From Caulobacteraceae bacterium (GTDB lineage Bacteria; Pseudomonadota; Alphaproteobacteria; Caulobacterales; Caulobacteraceae), in NCBI GenBank assembly GCA_947452665.1, contig CANGEH010000008.1, positions 1-22,681 of the forward strand: a stretch of 22,681 bases of DNA, given 5' to 3'. Position 1 is the first letter of the stretch, and each line of letters starts with the position of its first letter. This document shows, in pieces, positions 1 through 7,433 of the stretch. Made by a program: the position numbers and the translations under genes. The notes below the pieces were generated by a model. It did not search any database. It was given only the letters and a program-made list of their open reading frames with translations, and had not been told where the DNA came from.

Positions 1-37
1 ACCCTATGCTGGTTTCATCATCAAGAAGGAAATGGTC

Positions 38-976
38 ATGTCAGAGAAAATCATCCTGTTTGGATATGGCGCGGTTGGACAGGCCGTGGTCCAGCAATTG
101 AGTGATGCCGGTCGCCCAGTCACGGTGGCGCAGCGCTCAAGGCCAGCGGCCCTCCCCCCGCTGGCCACCTATATGACCTGCGACGTCAAGGATCTGGCCG
201 CCACCAAGGCCGCCGTCGCGGGCGCCGGCGCCGTGATCTGCGCCATTGGCCTGACCTATGACAGCGCCATCTGGTCGCGTGATTGGCCAGTGGTGATGGG
301 CAATCTGTTAGAGGCCTGCACCGCCGCCGGTGCGCGGCTGGTGTTTGTCGATAATCTCTACATGTATGGCCCGCAAACCCAGCCTCTGACCGAGGACATG
401 ACCCTGACCAATCACGGTGTCAAACCGCGCATTCGCGCCGAGATCACGCGCATGTGGCAAGCGGCCCATGCGGCAGGCAAGGTCAAGGTGGTGGCGGTGC
501 GGGCCTCCGACTTTTATGGCCCCGGCGTGACCCAGTCTGTGCTGGGCGAAACCGGTTTGGCGGCGATGGCCAAGGGCAAGCCCGCCCTCCTGCTTGGCTC
601 GGCCGATCTTTTGCATGACCTAGCCTATGTGCCGGATGTCGCCCGCGCGACCATAACCCTGCTCGATGCGCCCATGGATGCTTATGGTCAGGCTTGGCAT
701 GTGCCCTGCGCCCCGACCCGCACCTATCGCCAGGTCTTGCAGATCGGGGCCGATGCCCTGGGCCAGAAGCTCAAGTTTTCGGTTCTGCCGCCACTAATGC
801 TCGGCCTGCTTGGCCTCTTCATGCCCATTTTGCGCGAAATGAAAGAGATGCGCTTCCAGTCCGACCGCCCCTACCGCGTCGATGCCAGCCGCTTTGCCCT
901 GCGCTTCTGGAGCGATGCCACCCCATTCGAGGACGGGGTGGCGAAGACGGCAAAAGGATTTGTGGCCTTGCCGTAA
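38..976 (+). CDS. NAD(P)-dependent epimerase/dehydratase-like protein (extended SDR)
   Basis: Rossmann-fold protein of the extended short-chain dehydrogenase/NAD-dependent epimerase family; substrate unknown. Starting at 38, the protein has the dinucleotide-binding Gly motif GYGAVG near residues 9-14, and a DNLYMYGP segment that resembles the Tyr-bearing active-site strand of extended SDRs. About 312 aa is normal for the family. I chose ATG 38 because AGAAGGA at 24-30 lies 7 bases upstream of it; the earlier in-frame ATG at 32 is too close to that site. The frame is open to the window edge (no stop from base 2), so a start outside the window cannot be excluded. The mqsR operator follows 12 bases after the stop, so this gene is probably not part of the toxin-antitoxin unit. 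Family call is confident; function within the family is not. Confidence 0.8.
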   Translation: MSEKIILFGYGAVGQAVVQQLSDAGRPVTVAQRSRPAALPPLATYMTCDVKDLAATKAAVAGAGAVICAIGLTYDSAIWSRDWPVVMGNLLEACTAAGARLVFVDNLYMYGPQTQPLTEDMTLTNHGVKPRIRAEITRMWQAAHAAGKVKVVAVRASDFYGPGVTQSVLGETGLAAMAKGKPALLLGSADLLHDLAYVPDVARATITLLDAPMDAYGQAWHVPCAPTRTYRQVLQIGADALGQKLKFSVLPPLMLGLLGLFMPILREMKEMRFQSDRPYRVDASRFALRFWSDATPFEDGVAKTAKGFVALP

Positions 977-988
977 CCTTGCCGGAAT

Positions 989-1003
989 TAACCGATTAGG
1001 TTA
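989..1003. promoter_or_regulatory. Candidate MqsA operator in the mqsRA promoter
   Basis: The palindrome TAACC-GATTA-GGTTA lies 10 bases before the mqsR start. Its 13-bp core AACCGATTAGGTT differs in two positions from the E. coli MqsA operator AACCTTTTAGGTT as I recall it (consensus AACCT-N2-4-AGGTT). MqsA residues N97 and R101, which read this site in E. coli, are conserved in the antitoxin encoded here. Autoregulation of mqsRA by MqsA is the natural inference. Confidence 0.72.
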
Positions 1004-1013
1004 TTGTCAGCGG

Positions 1014-1313
1014 ATGGAGAAGCGCAAACCGCATGCGCCACTTTCAAGCGTCAAGGCCCTGATCGGGGCTGGAAAGGTGCGCGCCACGTTTTCAGCCATG
1101 TCCGGCGCGGCGCAAATTGGGCTTGATCTTGAAGCGATGATTGAGGTGGTCATGACCCTTAAGCCCGCTGATTTTTATAAGAGTATGACCACCTATAAGG
1201 ACGCGGCGGTTTGGCAGGATGTCTATCGGCCCAAGATTGGACCCGATGAAGTCTATGTGAAGCTGACAATCATGGACGGTGTGGTCATCGTCTCATTTAA
1301 GGCTTGGACATGA
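1014..1313 (+). CDS. mqsR: MqsR-type mRNA interferase toxin
   Basis: Toxin of a type II toxin-antitoxin system, a RelE/YoeB-fold ribonuclease that in E. coli cleaves mRNA at GCU/GCA sites. The 99-aa product aligns by eye with E. coli MqsR over its whole length (98 aa): it starts MEKRKPH and has FYKSMTTY and WQDVYRP blocks. The proposed active-site residues K56, Q68, Y81 and K96 are all present at the same numbers, so the toxin looks intact. I chose ATG 1014 because it gives the MEKR start shared with E. coli; the longer upstream frame is only an extension into the preceding gene. No strong ribosome binding site is visible (AGCGG just upstream). The toxin precedes the antitoxin, the characteristic order of this family and the reverse of most type II pairs. 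Confidence 0.93.
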   Translation: MEKRKPHAPLSSVKALIGAGKVRATFSAMSGAAQIGLDLEAMIEVVMTLKPADFYKSMTTYKDAAVWQDVYRPKIGPDEVYVKLTIMDGVVIVSFKAWT

Positions 1314-1732
1314 TGAAGTGCCCCGAATGTGGCGCAGCCGATGTGGTTACTGAGACGCGGAGCCTGCCCTATAGCTATCAAGGTGAAACCACGTCGATTG
1401 ATCAGGTGACAGGCTTGTTCTGCAGTGATTGTGACGAGGTGGTGCTGTCACCAGACCAGGCCGCACGGGTTAGCGAGGCCATGCTGGCCTTTAATCGCAC
1501 CGTCAATGCCAAGCTCGTCGCGCCAGGCTTTATTGCGCGCGTGCGCAAGAAGCTAAAACTGGATCAGCAGGAGGCGGCCGAACTGTTTGGCGGCGGGGTC
1601 AATGCCTTTTCACGCTACGAGAACGGCAAGACGCGCCCGCCCTTGGCCTTGGTCAAGCTATTGCACGTCCTAGACCAACATCCTGAACTCTTGAACGAGA
1701 TACGCGGCGAAACGACCTCGGTGACGGTTTAG
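1313..1732 (+). CDS. mqsA: MqsA antitoxin and transcriptional repressor
   Basis: Antitoxin that binds and neutralises MqsR and represses its own promoter. The N-terminal zinc domain has Cys pairs at C3/C6 (CPEC) and C37/C40 (CSDC); the C-terminal helix-turn-helix holds the GGGVNAFSRYE signature with N97 and R101, the DNA-reading residues in E. coli MqsA, and is followed by LLNEIR near residue 130. At 139 aa it is 8 residues longer than E. coli MqsA (131), with a short tail after LLNEIR. ATG 1313 shares a base with the mqsR stop and gives the family-typical MKCP start; ATG 1310, overlapping the stop as ATGA, is the alternative. Either way translation is probably coupled to mqsR. The 3' end overlaps the convergent MFS gene by 4 bp. 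Confidence 0.93.
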   Translation: MKCPECGAADVVTETRSLPYSYQGETTSIDQVTGLFCSDCDEVVLSPDQAARVSEAMLAFNRTVNAKLVAPGFIARVRKKLKLDQQEAAELFGGGVNAFSRYENGKTRPPLALVKLLHVLDQHPELLNEIRGETTSVTV

Positions 1733-2907
1733 GCGACCGTAGGCCGTCGCGCCTGCACCAAGACCATCACCCCCGCGAGGCCAGCAAAGCCTGCTCCGAC
1801 TAGAAAGGTTGCCGAGGGGCTGATCTGGTCCCAGACCAGGCCCGCGGTCAGGCTGGCCAAAAGCATGGCTAGGCCCGTCATCAGATTAAACAAGCCAAAG
1901 GCCGAGCCGCGCAGCTCTGGCGGAGCATGGTCTGCTACCAGCTTGGACAAGAGCCCCTGGGTCAAGGCCATATGCACGCCCCAAAGCCCAATGCCGATAA
2001 AGCTGGCACTGAGCCCATGGCCCAGCGCCAAGACCAGGTCCGCGACCACAAGCGCCGCGAGACCCAAAACCAGCAGCAAGGTCGCAGACATCCGATCGGC
2101 GAGCACGCCAGATGGATAGGCCCCCGCTGAATAAATGACATTGAGGGCAACCAGTACGAGCGGGGCAAACATAATCGGCAGGCCTTCGGCATGGGCCTTA
2201 AGCACCAAAAACCCCTCACTGAACCTGGCCAAGGTAAACACGACACCAAGTGCAACCAGAAGCCAAAAGCCAGTATCAAACCGGCGCAAGTCCTTTAAAT
2301 CGATTGGCGGTCTGCCCTTGCCGCGCACGCCGTCAGACGGCTGGTCCTCGACCCCCAATAAGACACACCCAACTGCCAAAACAGCCGGAAGCGTTGCGAC
2401 CCAAAACACAGCCCGCATGTCGCCGGCAAACAGGGCCATTAAGCCAAGCGCCAAGAGCGGCCCCAAGAAGGCCCCAACCGTATCCATGGCCTGACGTAGG
2501 CCAAAGGCCCTACCCCGGATCTCAGGCGGCGTGACATCGGTGATCAAGGCATCGCGAGGCGCACCGCGAATGCCCTTACCCACCCGATCAGCAAACCGCG
2601 CAAACAAGATTGCGCCCACACCACCGGCCAATGGAAACAAGGGCTTGGTCACGGCACTTAACCCATAGCCGAGCAAGATTAAGGGTTTTCGCCGACCTAT
2701 ACGGTCAGAAATATAGCCTGAAAACACCTTGGAAATAGAGGCTGTGGACTCCGCAACCCCATCAATCAAACCAACCAGGGCAACGCTCATGCCCAGTGTG
2801 CCGGTCATAAACAGCGGCAAGAGGCCATGGATGGTCTCTGACGAGACATCCATAAAAAAGCTAACCAGACCCAGCGCAATGACCGTCCGGGGGATGCGGG
2901 CGGTCAT
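1729..2907 (-). CDS. MFS transporter
   Basis: Inner-membrane major facilitator superfamily transporter of 392 aa, the usual size for a 12-helix member. Hydrophobic stretches fill most of the protein. The loop between helices 2 and 3 carries the MFS signature-A-like SDRIGRRKPL near residues 67-76, and a second cytoplasmic block DRVGKGIRGAPRDAL lies near residues 106-120. That second block is typical of a bacterial MFS subgroup whose substrates are mostly unknown. The start codon lies 3 bp after the stop of the single-chain acyl-CoA carboxylase gene, so the two are almost certainly cotranscribed and perhaps translationally coupled; a role in exporting or importing an acid related to the carboxylase is possible but only inferred. 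Convergent overlap with mqsA (4 bp). Confidence 0.88.
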   Translation of the reverse strand: MTARIPRTVIALGLVSFFMDVSSETIHGLLPLFMTGTLGMSVALVGLIDGVAESTASISKVFSGYISDRIGRRKPLILLGYGLSAVTKPLFPLAGGVGAILFARFADRVGKGIRGAPRDALITDVTPPEIRGRAFGLRQAMDTVGAFLGPLLALGLMALFAGDMRAVFWVATLPAVLAVGCVLLGVEDQPSDGVRGKGRPPIDLKDLRRFDTGFWLLVALGVVFTLARFSEGFLVLKAHAEGLPIMFAPLVLVALNVIYSAGAYPSGVLADRMSATLLLVLGLAALVVADLVLALGHGLSASFIGIGLWGVHMALTQGLLSKLVADHAPPELRGSAFGLFNLMTGLAMLLASLTAGLVWDQISPSATFLVGAGFAGLAGVMVLVQARRPTVA

Positions 2908-2910
2908 GGA

Positions 2911-5900
2911 CTACCAGGTATCGATAAAGGGCTTGCGCGGGGCCTCAGACCCATTGCGCGGCGGCATGGACCTGAGCCCCCGCATGACCCAGCGCCGGGT
3001 CTCGAGCGGATCAATCACGCCGTCGATTTCTAGGTGCGCGGCCATGTTTACCGCCTTGCCAATCTCATAGGAGCGGGCGACGCGCTTGGCGAACTCAGCC
3101 TCGCGCGCGATCGGGTCTTCAATGGCTTCAAGCTCCTTTTTGAAGCCCAAACGAACGGCGCCTTCCAGACCCATGCCGCCAAATTCGCCGGTCGGCCATG
3201 CGATATTGAACACCGGCGCATGGAAACTGCCGCCAGTCATGGCCTGGGCGCCGAGGCCATAGCCCTTGCGCAGGACCACGGCAAAGACCGGAACGGTCAG
3301 GCTGGCGGCGGTGACGAACATGCGGCTGACATGGCGCACCTGGGCAGTCTTTTCGACATCGGGCCCGACCATAAAGCCAGGCGTATCGCAAAGCGACAGG
3401 ATGGGCAGGCCATAGGCCTGGCACAGCTGCATGAACCGGGCAGCCTTGTCGGCAGCGTCAGCATCAATCGCACCGCCGAGATGATGCGGATTATTGGCCA
3501 TCAGCCCCATGGGCCGCCCCTCGATCCGCACCAGACAGGTGACAATGCCGAGGCCAAAATCCTTGCGTAATTCGAGCACAGAGCCGGTATCGGCTAGGGT
3601 CTCGATCACATCGCGCACCAGATAGGCGCGCAGACGGTTTTCTGGAATAGCCTGACGCAGCAGGCGCTGGTCGGCGCAGGTCCAATCGGCGAGGTCGCCT
3701 TGAAAATAGGACAAGTACTGTTTGGCCACCGCCACGGCCTCGGCCTCATCGGCGACAGCAATATCGACCACGCCATTGCGGGTCTGGACCGACATGGGGC
3801 CGATGTCTTCGGGCTTGAATACGCCAAGCCCGCCGCCTTCAATCATGGCAGGCCCACCCATACCAATATTGCTATCGGCGGCGGCAATGATCACGTCGGT
3901 ACAGCCCAGCAAGGCGGCATTGCCAGCAAAACAGCGCCCCGCGACGATGCCGACCAAAGGCACCTGACCGCTCAGCTTGGCCATGGACAAGAAGCTGGGC
4001 ACATCCAGGCCCGCAACGCCTGGACTATCAACATCGCCGGGCCGTCCACCACCGCCCTCAGCAAACAAGACCAGCGGAATTTGCCAGTCCTCGACTAAAC
4101 CGAGCAGACGGTCGGTCTTTTTATGGTTCATCATGCCCTGGGTACCGGCCAGGACCGTAAAATCATAAGCTAGGACCGCAGTGCGCGCCTTATCCTCGCC
4201 AAAGCTCGCGCCATTGACCGCGCCAATGCCGGTAATCATACCGTCGGCGGGCGTATTGCGGATCAGATCATCTAGGGTCCGGCGACGGCGCTGAGCGGCA
4301 ACAGCCAGAGCGCCATATTCGATAAAGCTGTCCTCGTCGCAAAGGTCGGCAATGTTTTCGCGCGCCATGCGCTGATTACGGCCATGACGGCGGGCAACCG
4401 CCTCTGGCCGGTTTTCATCCAGCCCAAAGGCATGGCGGGCGATCATGTCGGCCAGATCAGGGCGGATCGCGTCCGGATCAATTGCCTCGGCGACCGCTTC
4501 GGCATGTGCCTCGACTTCAGCGGGTTCAATAAACATCAAGGGATCGGTTTCGAAAATTGTCTCGCCGGAGGCCGCCGAAATGGCACGCACATAGCCGCTG
4601 CGGTCAGCGAGGATGACATGCTCCATCTTCATGGATTCCAGCACAGCGACCGGCTGGCCCTGACGCACCAGATCGCCGGTCGCAACCTCTAGCCCGACGA
4701 CCTTGCCAGACATGGGCGCGGTCAAGGGCAAACTGCCCTCAGGACCGGACACGCTGGCCATGGCCGCCGCCGCAACTGGCGCGGCCGTATCAAAGGTCTT
4801 GTCCTGGGTTTGCGCCGACTGGGCGGCAAACAGGGCCTCGCCATAGTCCTCGATAAACCGGGTATAGACCTGATTAGCCATCACTTCTGGCCGCGCCAGT
4901 AGGGCGCGTAAAAAATCGATATTGCTGGCAACGCCCTGCAGGCGAAACTGGGCCAGACTGCGCGCGGCCTTGGCAACGGCCTTGGCGTAATCATCGGGCG
5001 GTGAGGACACAATCACCTTGGCCAGCAGGCTGTCAAAATGCGGGCTGGGTCGATAACCGGCATAGCCGAAGGTATCGACGCGAATGCCCGGCCCGGTTGG
5101 CGGCTCAAACAGGCTTAAGGTGCCGCTGGATGGCCGCGCCTGGCCTGCCGCATCCATGGTCTCCATGTTGACGCGAAGCTGTATGGCATAGCCTCTTGGG
5201 GCGGGCACGCTAGCGGCCTCTAGACCAAGCTCGGCAAGGGTCTGACCGCCCGCCAAGCCCAGTTGCAGCGCAACCAGATCCAGCCCCGTCACCGCCTCTG
5301 TCACAGTATGTTCGACCTGAAGCCTGGGATTAGCCTCGATAAAGGCAAAGGCATCAGGACCGTCGGGATCGGTATCCTGATCGACGAGGAATTCAAACGT
5401 GCCAAGGCTGGCATAGTGACAGGCCTTGGCAAGCTTCAGCGCCGCCTCGGTCAGACGCGCGCGTAAGGTCGGTGTCAGGCTGGGGCTTGGCGCAATCTCG
5501 ACCAGTTTTTGGTGCTGGCGCTGCAAAGTGCATTCACGCTCGCCCAAGGCCAGGACGGATCGGCCATCGCCAATGATCTGGATCTCGATATGGCGGGCGC
5601 GGCGGATCAGGCGCTCGACAAATAGGCCACCATCGCCGAATGCGGCCTTGGCCTCAGAGGCGCAGCGTTCAAACGCCGCCTCGATTTGGTCAGCCTCGGT
5701 TACGACCCGCATACCGCGCCCACCACCCCCGGCCAGGGCCTTGATCATCATGGCCCCGCCTTGGCCAAGCTGTGCATAGAAGGCCTTGGCTTCATCCAGA
5801 CTGACCACCCGATTAATCCCGGCCACCACTGGCACGCCGCAATCTGTGGCTAATTGCCTTGCTGTGCCCTTATCGCCAAACAGGGCCAGGATATTTGCGC

Positions 5901-6216
5901 CCGGCCCAACAAAGGTCAGGCCGGCCTTGGCACAATCGGCGGCAAAGCCAGCATTTTCGCTTAAAAACCCATAGCCGGGATGGATGGCATCGCAGCCCTG
6001 CGCCTTGGCCACGGCAATAATCTGCGCCCCGTCCAGATAGGCCCCTGCCCCGACCCCGCTCAGGGCCACGGCCATATCGGCTTGACGCGTGTGCAGAGCG
6101 CTCGCATCATCCTGCGAATAGACCGCCACAGTGGCGAGGCCCAAGTCCGCAGCCGAGCGCAGGATACGAATGGCGATTTCGCCGCGATTGGCGACAAGCA
6201 ATTTGGTCAGGGTCAT
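2911..6216 (-). CDS. Single-chain multidomain acyl-CoA carboxylase (BC-BCCP-CT)
   Basis: Biotin-dependent carboxylase that joins all catalytic modules in one 1101-aa chain. Residues 1-450 are biotin carboxylase: LLVANRGEIAIRI at the N-terminus, HPGYGFLSEN 79-88, the ATP-grasp glycine loop GGGGRGMR 163-170, ECTLQRQHQKLVE 229-241 and EANPRLQVEHTVTE 294-307. A biotinyl domain follows with ESMKMEH; K530 is the biotinylation site. From about residue 590 to the end is the carboxyltransferase, with N- and C-terminal crotonase-fold halves (GGGGRPGD, GGPAMIEGGG, then NNPHHLGG, CDTPGFMVG and PTGEFGGMG). The same arrangement is known from homohexameric long-chain acyl-CoA carboxylase (LCC). Substrate (acetyl-, propionyl- or longer acyl-CoA) cannot be read from sequence. 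It is followed 3 bp later by the MFS gene. No clear ribosome binding site precedes ATG 6216. Automated annotation may mislabel such proteins as carbamoyl-phosphate synthase. Confidence 0.9.
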   Translation of the reverse strand: MTLTKLLVANRGEIAIRILRSAADLGLATVAVYSQDDASALHTRQADMAVALSGVGAGAYLDGAQIIAVAKAQGCDAIHPGYGFLSENAGFAADCAKAGLTFVGPGANILALFGDKGTARQLATDCGVPVVAGINRVVSLDEAKAFYAQLGQGGAMMIKALAGGGGRGMRVVTEADQIEAAFERCASEAKAAFGDGGLFVERLIRRARHIEIQIIGDGRSVLALGERECTLQRQHQKLVEIAPSPSLTPTLRARLTEAALKLAKACHYASLGTFEFLVDQDTDPDGPDAFAFIEANPRLQVEHTVTEAVTGLDLVALQLGLAGGQTLAELGLEAASVPAPRGYAIQLRVNMETMDAAGQARPSSGTLSLFEPPTGPGIRVDTFGYAGYRPSPHFDSLLAKVIVSSPPDDYAKAVAKAARSLAQFRLQGVASNIDFLRALLARPEVMANQVYTRFIEDYGEALFAAQSAQTQDKTFDTAAPVAAAAMASVSGPEGSLPLTAPMSGKVVGLEVATGDLVRQGQPVAVLESMKMEHVILADRSGYVRAISAASGETIFETDPLMFIEPAEVEAHAEAVAEAIDPDAIRPDLADMIARHAFGLDENRPEAVARRHGRNQRMARENIADLCDEDSFIEYGALAVAAQRRRRTLDDLIRNTPADGMITGIGAVNGASFGEDKARTAVLAYDFTVLAGTQGMMNHKKTDRLLGLVEDWQIPLVLFAEGGGGRPGDVDSPGVAGLDVPSFLSMAKLSGQVPLVGIVAGRCFAGNAALLGCTDVIIAAADSNIGMGGPAMIEGGGLGVFKPEDIGPMSVQTRNGVVDIAVADEAEAVAVAKQYLSYFQGDLADWTCADQRLLRQAIPENRLRAYLVRDVIETLADTGSVLELRKDFGLGIVTCLVRIEGRPMGLMANNPHHLGGAIDADAADKAARFMQLCQAYGLPILSLCDTPGFMVGPDVEKTAQVRHVSRMFVTAASLTVPVFAVVLRKGYGLGAQAMTGGSFHAPVFNIAWPTGEFGGMGLEGAVRLGFKKELEAIEDPIAREAEFAKRVARSYEIGKAVNMAAHLEIDGVIDPLETRRWVMRGLRSMPPRNGSEAPRKPFIDTW

Positions 6217-6272
6217 GACCCGATCAGAACGCCGAACGTGTTCCCTGTCCAGAGCTTGATTGGGCCAGACTT

Positions 6273-6773
6273 TCAGTCTGCGGCAAACACCATGGCCAAG
6301 ATCGCCTCAAGCCCGGCCTGATCCACGGCGTTAAAGGCCGCGGGCTGATCGGAATCGACATCGAACACGGCGATCAATCGCCCGGTGGCATCACGCACCG
6401 GCACGACAATCTCGCTTTGCGAGCGGCCGTCACAGGCAATGTGACCTGGAAAGGCATGCACGTCCTCGACCAGCTGGGTCTGACCGGTCAGGGCCGCCGC
6501 GCCGCACACACCCCGGCCAAAGGCGATACGCAGACAGCCCAATGTGCCTTGATAGGGACCGACCACCAGCTCATCTGGCTTTTGCGGATCGACAACATAA
6601 AAGCCGGTCCAAAAATAGTGCTCAAAACTATTGGCCAGCATGGACGCGACCGTGGCCATACGCGCCGTCAGGTTGGGCTCGCCGTCGAGCACAGCCGCAA
6701 TCTCTTGCAAGAGCTGCGCATAGCGCTCGGCGCGATCTTGCGCCAAGGTCTGGGTGTTGAAGGCTTCGGCCAT
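6273..6773 (-). CDS. msrC: Free methionine-(R)-sulfoxide reductase (GAF domain)
   Basis: Cytosolic enzyme that reduces free methionine-R-sulfoxide, part of oxidative-damage repair. The 166-aa protein is a single GAF domain of the fRMsr/YebR type: WTGFYV near 55-60, GPYQGTLGC, GRGVCG, VEDVHAFPGHIACDGRSQSEIV and a final FDVDSD. The three catalytic or resolving cysteines are C80, C90 and C114; their spacing (10 and 24 residues) is the same as C84, C94 and C118 of E. coli YebR, so the enzyme should be active. Its start codon shares one base with the stop of the upstream GDT1-type exporter gene (TAATG on the coding strand), indicating translational coupling. A Mn exporter and a Met-sulfoxide reductase together point to metal or oxidative-stress management. 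Confidence 0.93.
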   Translation of the reverse strand: MAEAFNTQTLAQDRAERYAQLLQEIAAVLDGEPNLTARMATVASMLANSFEHYFWTGFYVVDPQKPDELVVGPYQGTLGCLRIAFGRGVCGAAALTGQTQLVEDVHAFPGHIACDGRSQSEIVVPVRDATGRLIAVFDVDSDQPAAFNAVDQAGLEAILAMVFAAD

Positions 6774-7345
6774 TAGGACAGAATGCCTGCGGTCTGCAAC
6801 AAGGTCCAGATACCGATAATGGCAAACAGGCTGGCCGCGCCAATCCGAACCACGCTCATGGGCACAATCTTGGTGGCCGCTTCGCCTAGGTAAACCGCAG
6901 GCACATTGGCCAGCATCATGCCCAGCGTTGTGCCCGCCGCCACATGCCAGATGCTGTGATAGCGCGCCGCAAGGGCCACGGTGGCGACTTGCGTCTTATC
7001 GCCCATCTCGACCAGGAAGAAAGCGATGGTGGTGGTTAGGAAGACGCCGAGCCGCGCAGGCCGTTCGACCAGATCATCAGCCTTGTCCGGCACCAGGGTC
7101 CATAGCGCCATGGCCACAAAGGAGGCCCCGACCGCATAGCCAAACCAGTGGGCGGCGGTAATGCCTGAAATCAAAAAGCCTGCTGTCGCGGCCAAGGCAT
7201 GATTGGCCAAGGTTGCGACCAATATGCCCATGATGATCGGCACAGGCCGCTTGAACCGGGTGGCCAGGATGATGGCCAAGAGCTGGGTCTTGTCGCCAAT
7301 CTCGGCCAGGGCCACGACGAGGGTCGAGATGATGAACGGATCCAT
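6773..7345 (-). CDS. TMEM165/GDT1 (UPF0016) family Mn2+/Ca2+ exporter
   Basis: Integral membrane cation/proton exchanger; bacterial members (e.g. MneA of Vibrio) export manganese. The 190-aa protein has the two inverted-repeat signatures E-x-G-D-K-T at residues 15-20 (EIGDKT) and 113-118 (EMGDKT), each at the start of a three-helix half, with hydrophobic segments around them: the full six-helix architecture. First gene of a leftward run (exporter, fRMsr, carboxylase, MFS). The upstream gap of 88 bp to the divergent amidohydrolase is too short, and shows no conserved sequence, for a yybP-ykoY Mn riboswitch. It contains a perfect palindrome at 7407-7418 that could regulate either gene. Confidence 0.92.
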   Translation of the reverse strand: MDPFIISTLVVALAEIGDKTQLLAIILATRFKRPVPIIMGILVATLANHALAATAGFLISGITAAHWFGYAVGASFVAMALWTLVPDKADDLVERPARLGVFLTTTIAFFLVEMGDKTQVATVALAARYHSIWHVAAGTTLGMMLANVPAVYLGEAATKIVPMSVVRIGAASLFAIIGIWTLLQTAGILS

Positions 7346-7406
7346 GGGGCTAACCAGTCTGAACGGGCACGAGGAATGGGGATTGGCTTATGCCGCATCT
7401 TGGCTA

Positions 7407-7418
7407 GTGTGGCCACAC
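7407..7418. promoter_or_regulatory. Perfect 12-bp palindrome between divergent genes
   Basis: GTGTGGCCACAC is a perfect 12-bp inverted repeat in the 88-bp gap between the GDT1-type exporter (minus) and the exported amidohydrolase (plus), ending 15 bases before the ATG at 7434. Position and symmetry fit an operator for a dimeric regulator. No cognate regulator is identifiable in the window. Confidence 0.35.
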
Positions 7419-7433
7419 ACGGGGGAAATTATC

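Noticed and set aside
7203..7433. In-frame 77-codon N-terminal extension of the amidohydrolase
   Set aside because: It runs antisense through the GDT1-type exporter gene; ATG 7434 has a good ribosome binding site and begins a signal peptide.
7346..7433. Mn-sensing yybP-ykoY riboswitch upstream of the exporter
   Set aside because: The gap is only 88 bp, lacks the conserved loop sequences and contains the divergent gene's ribosome binding site.
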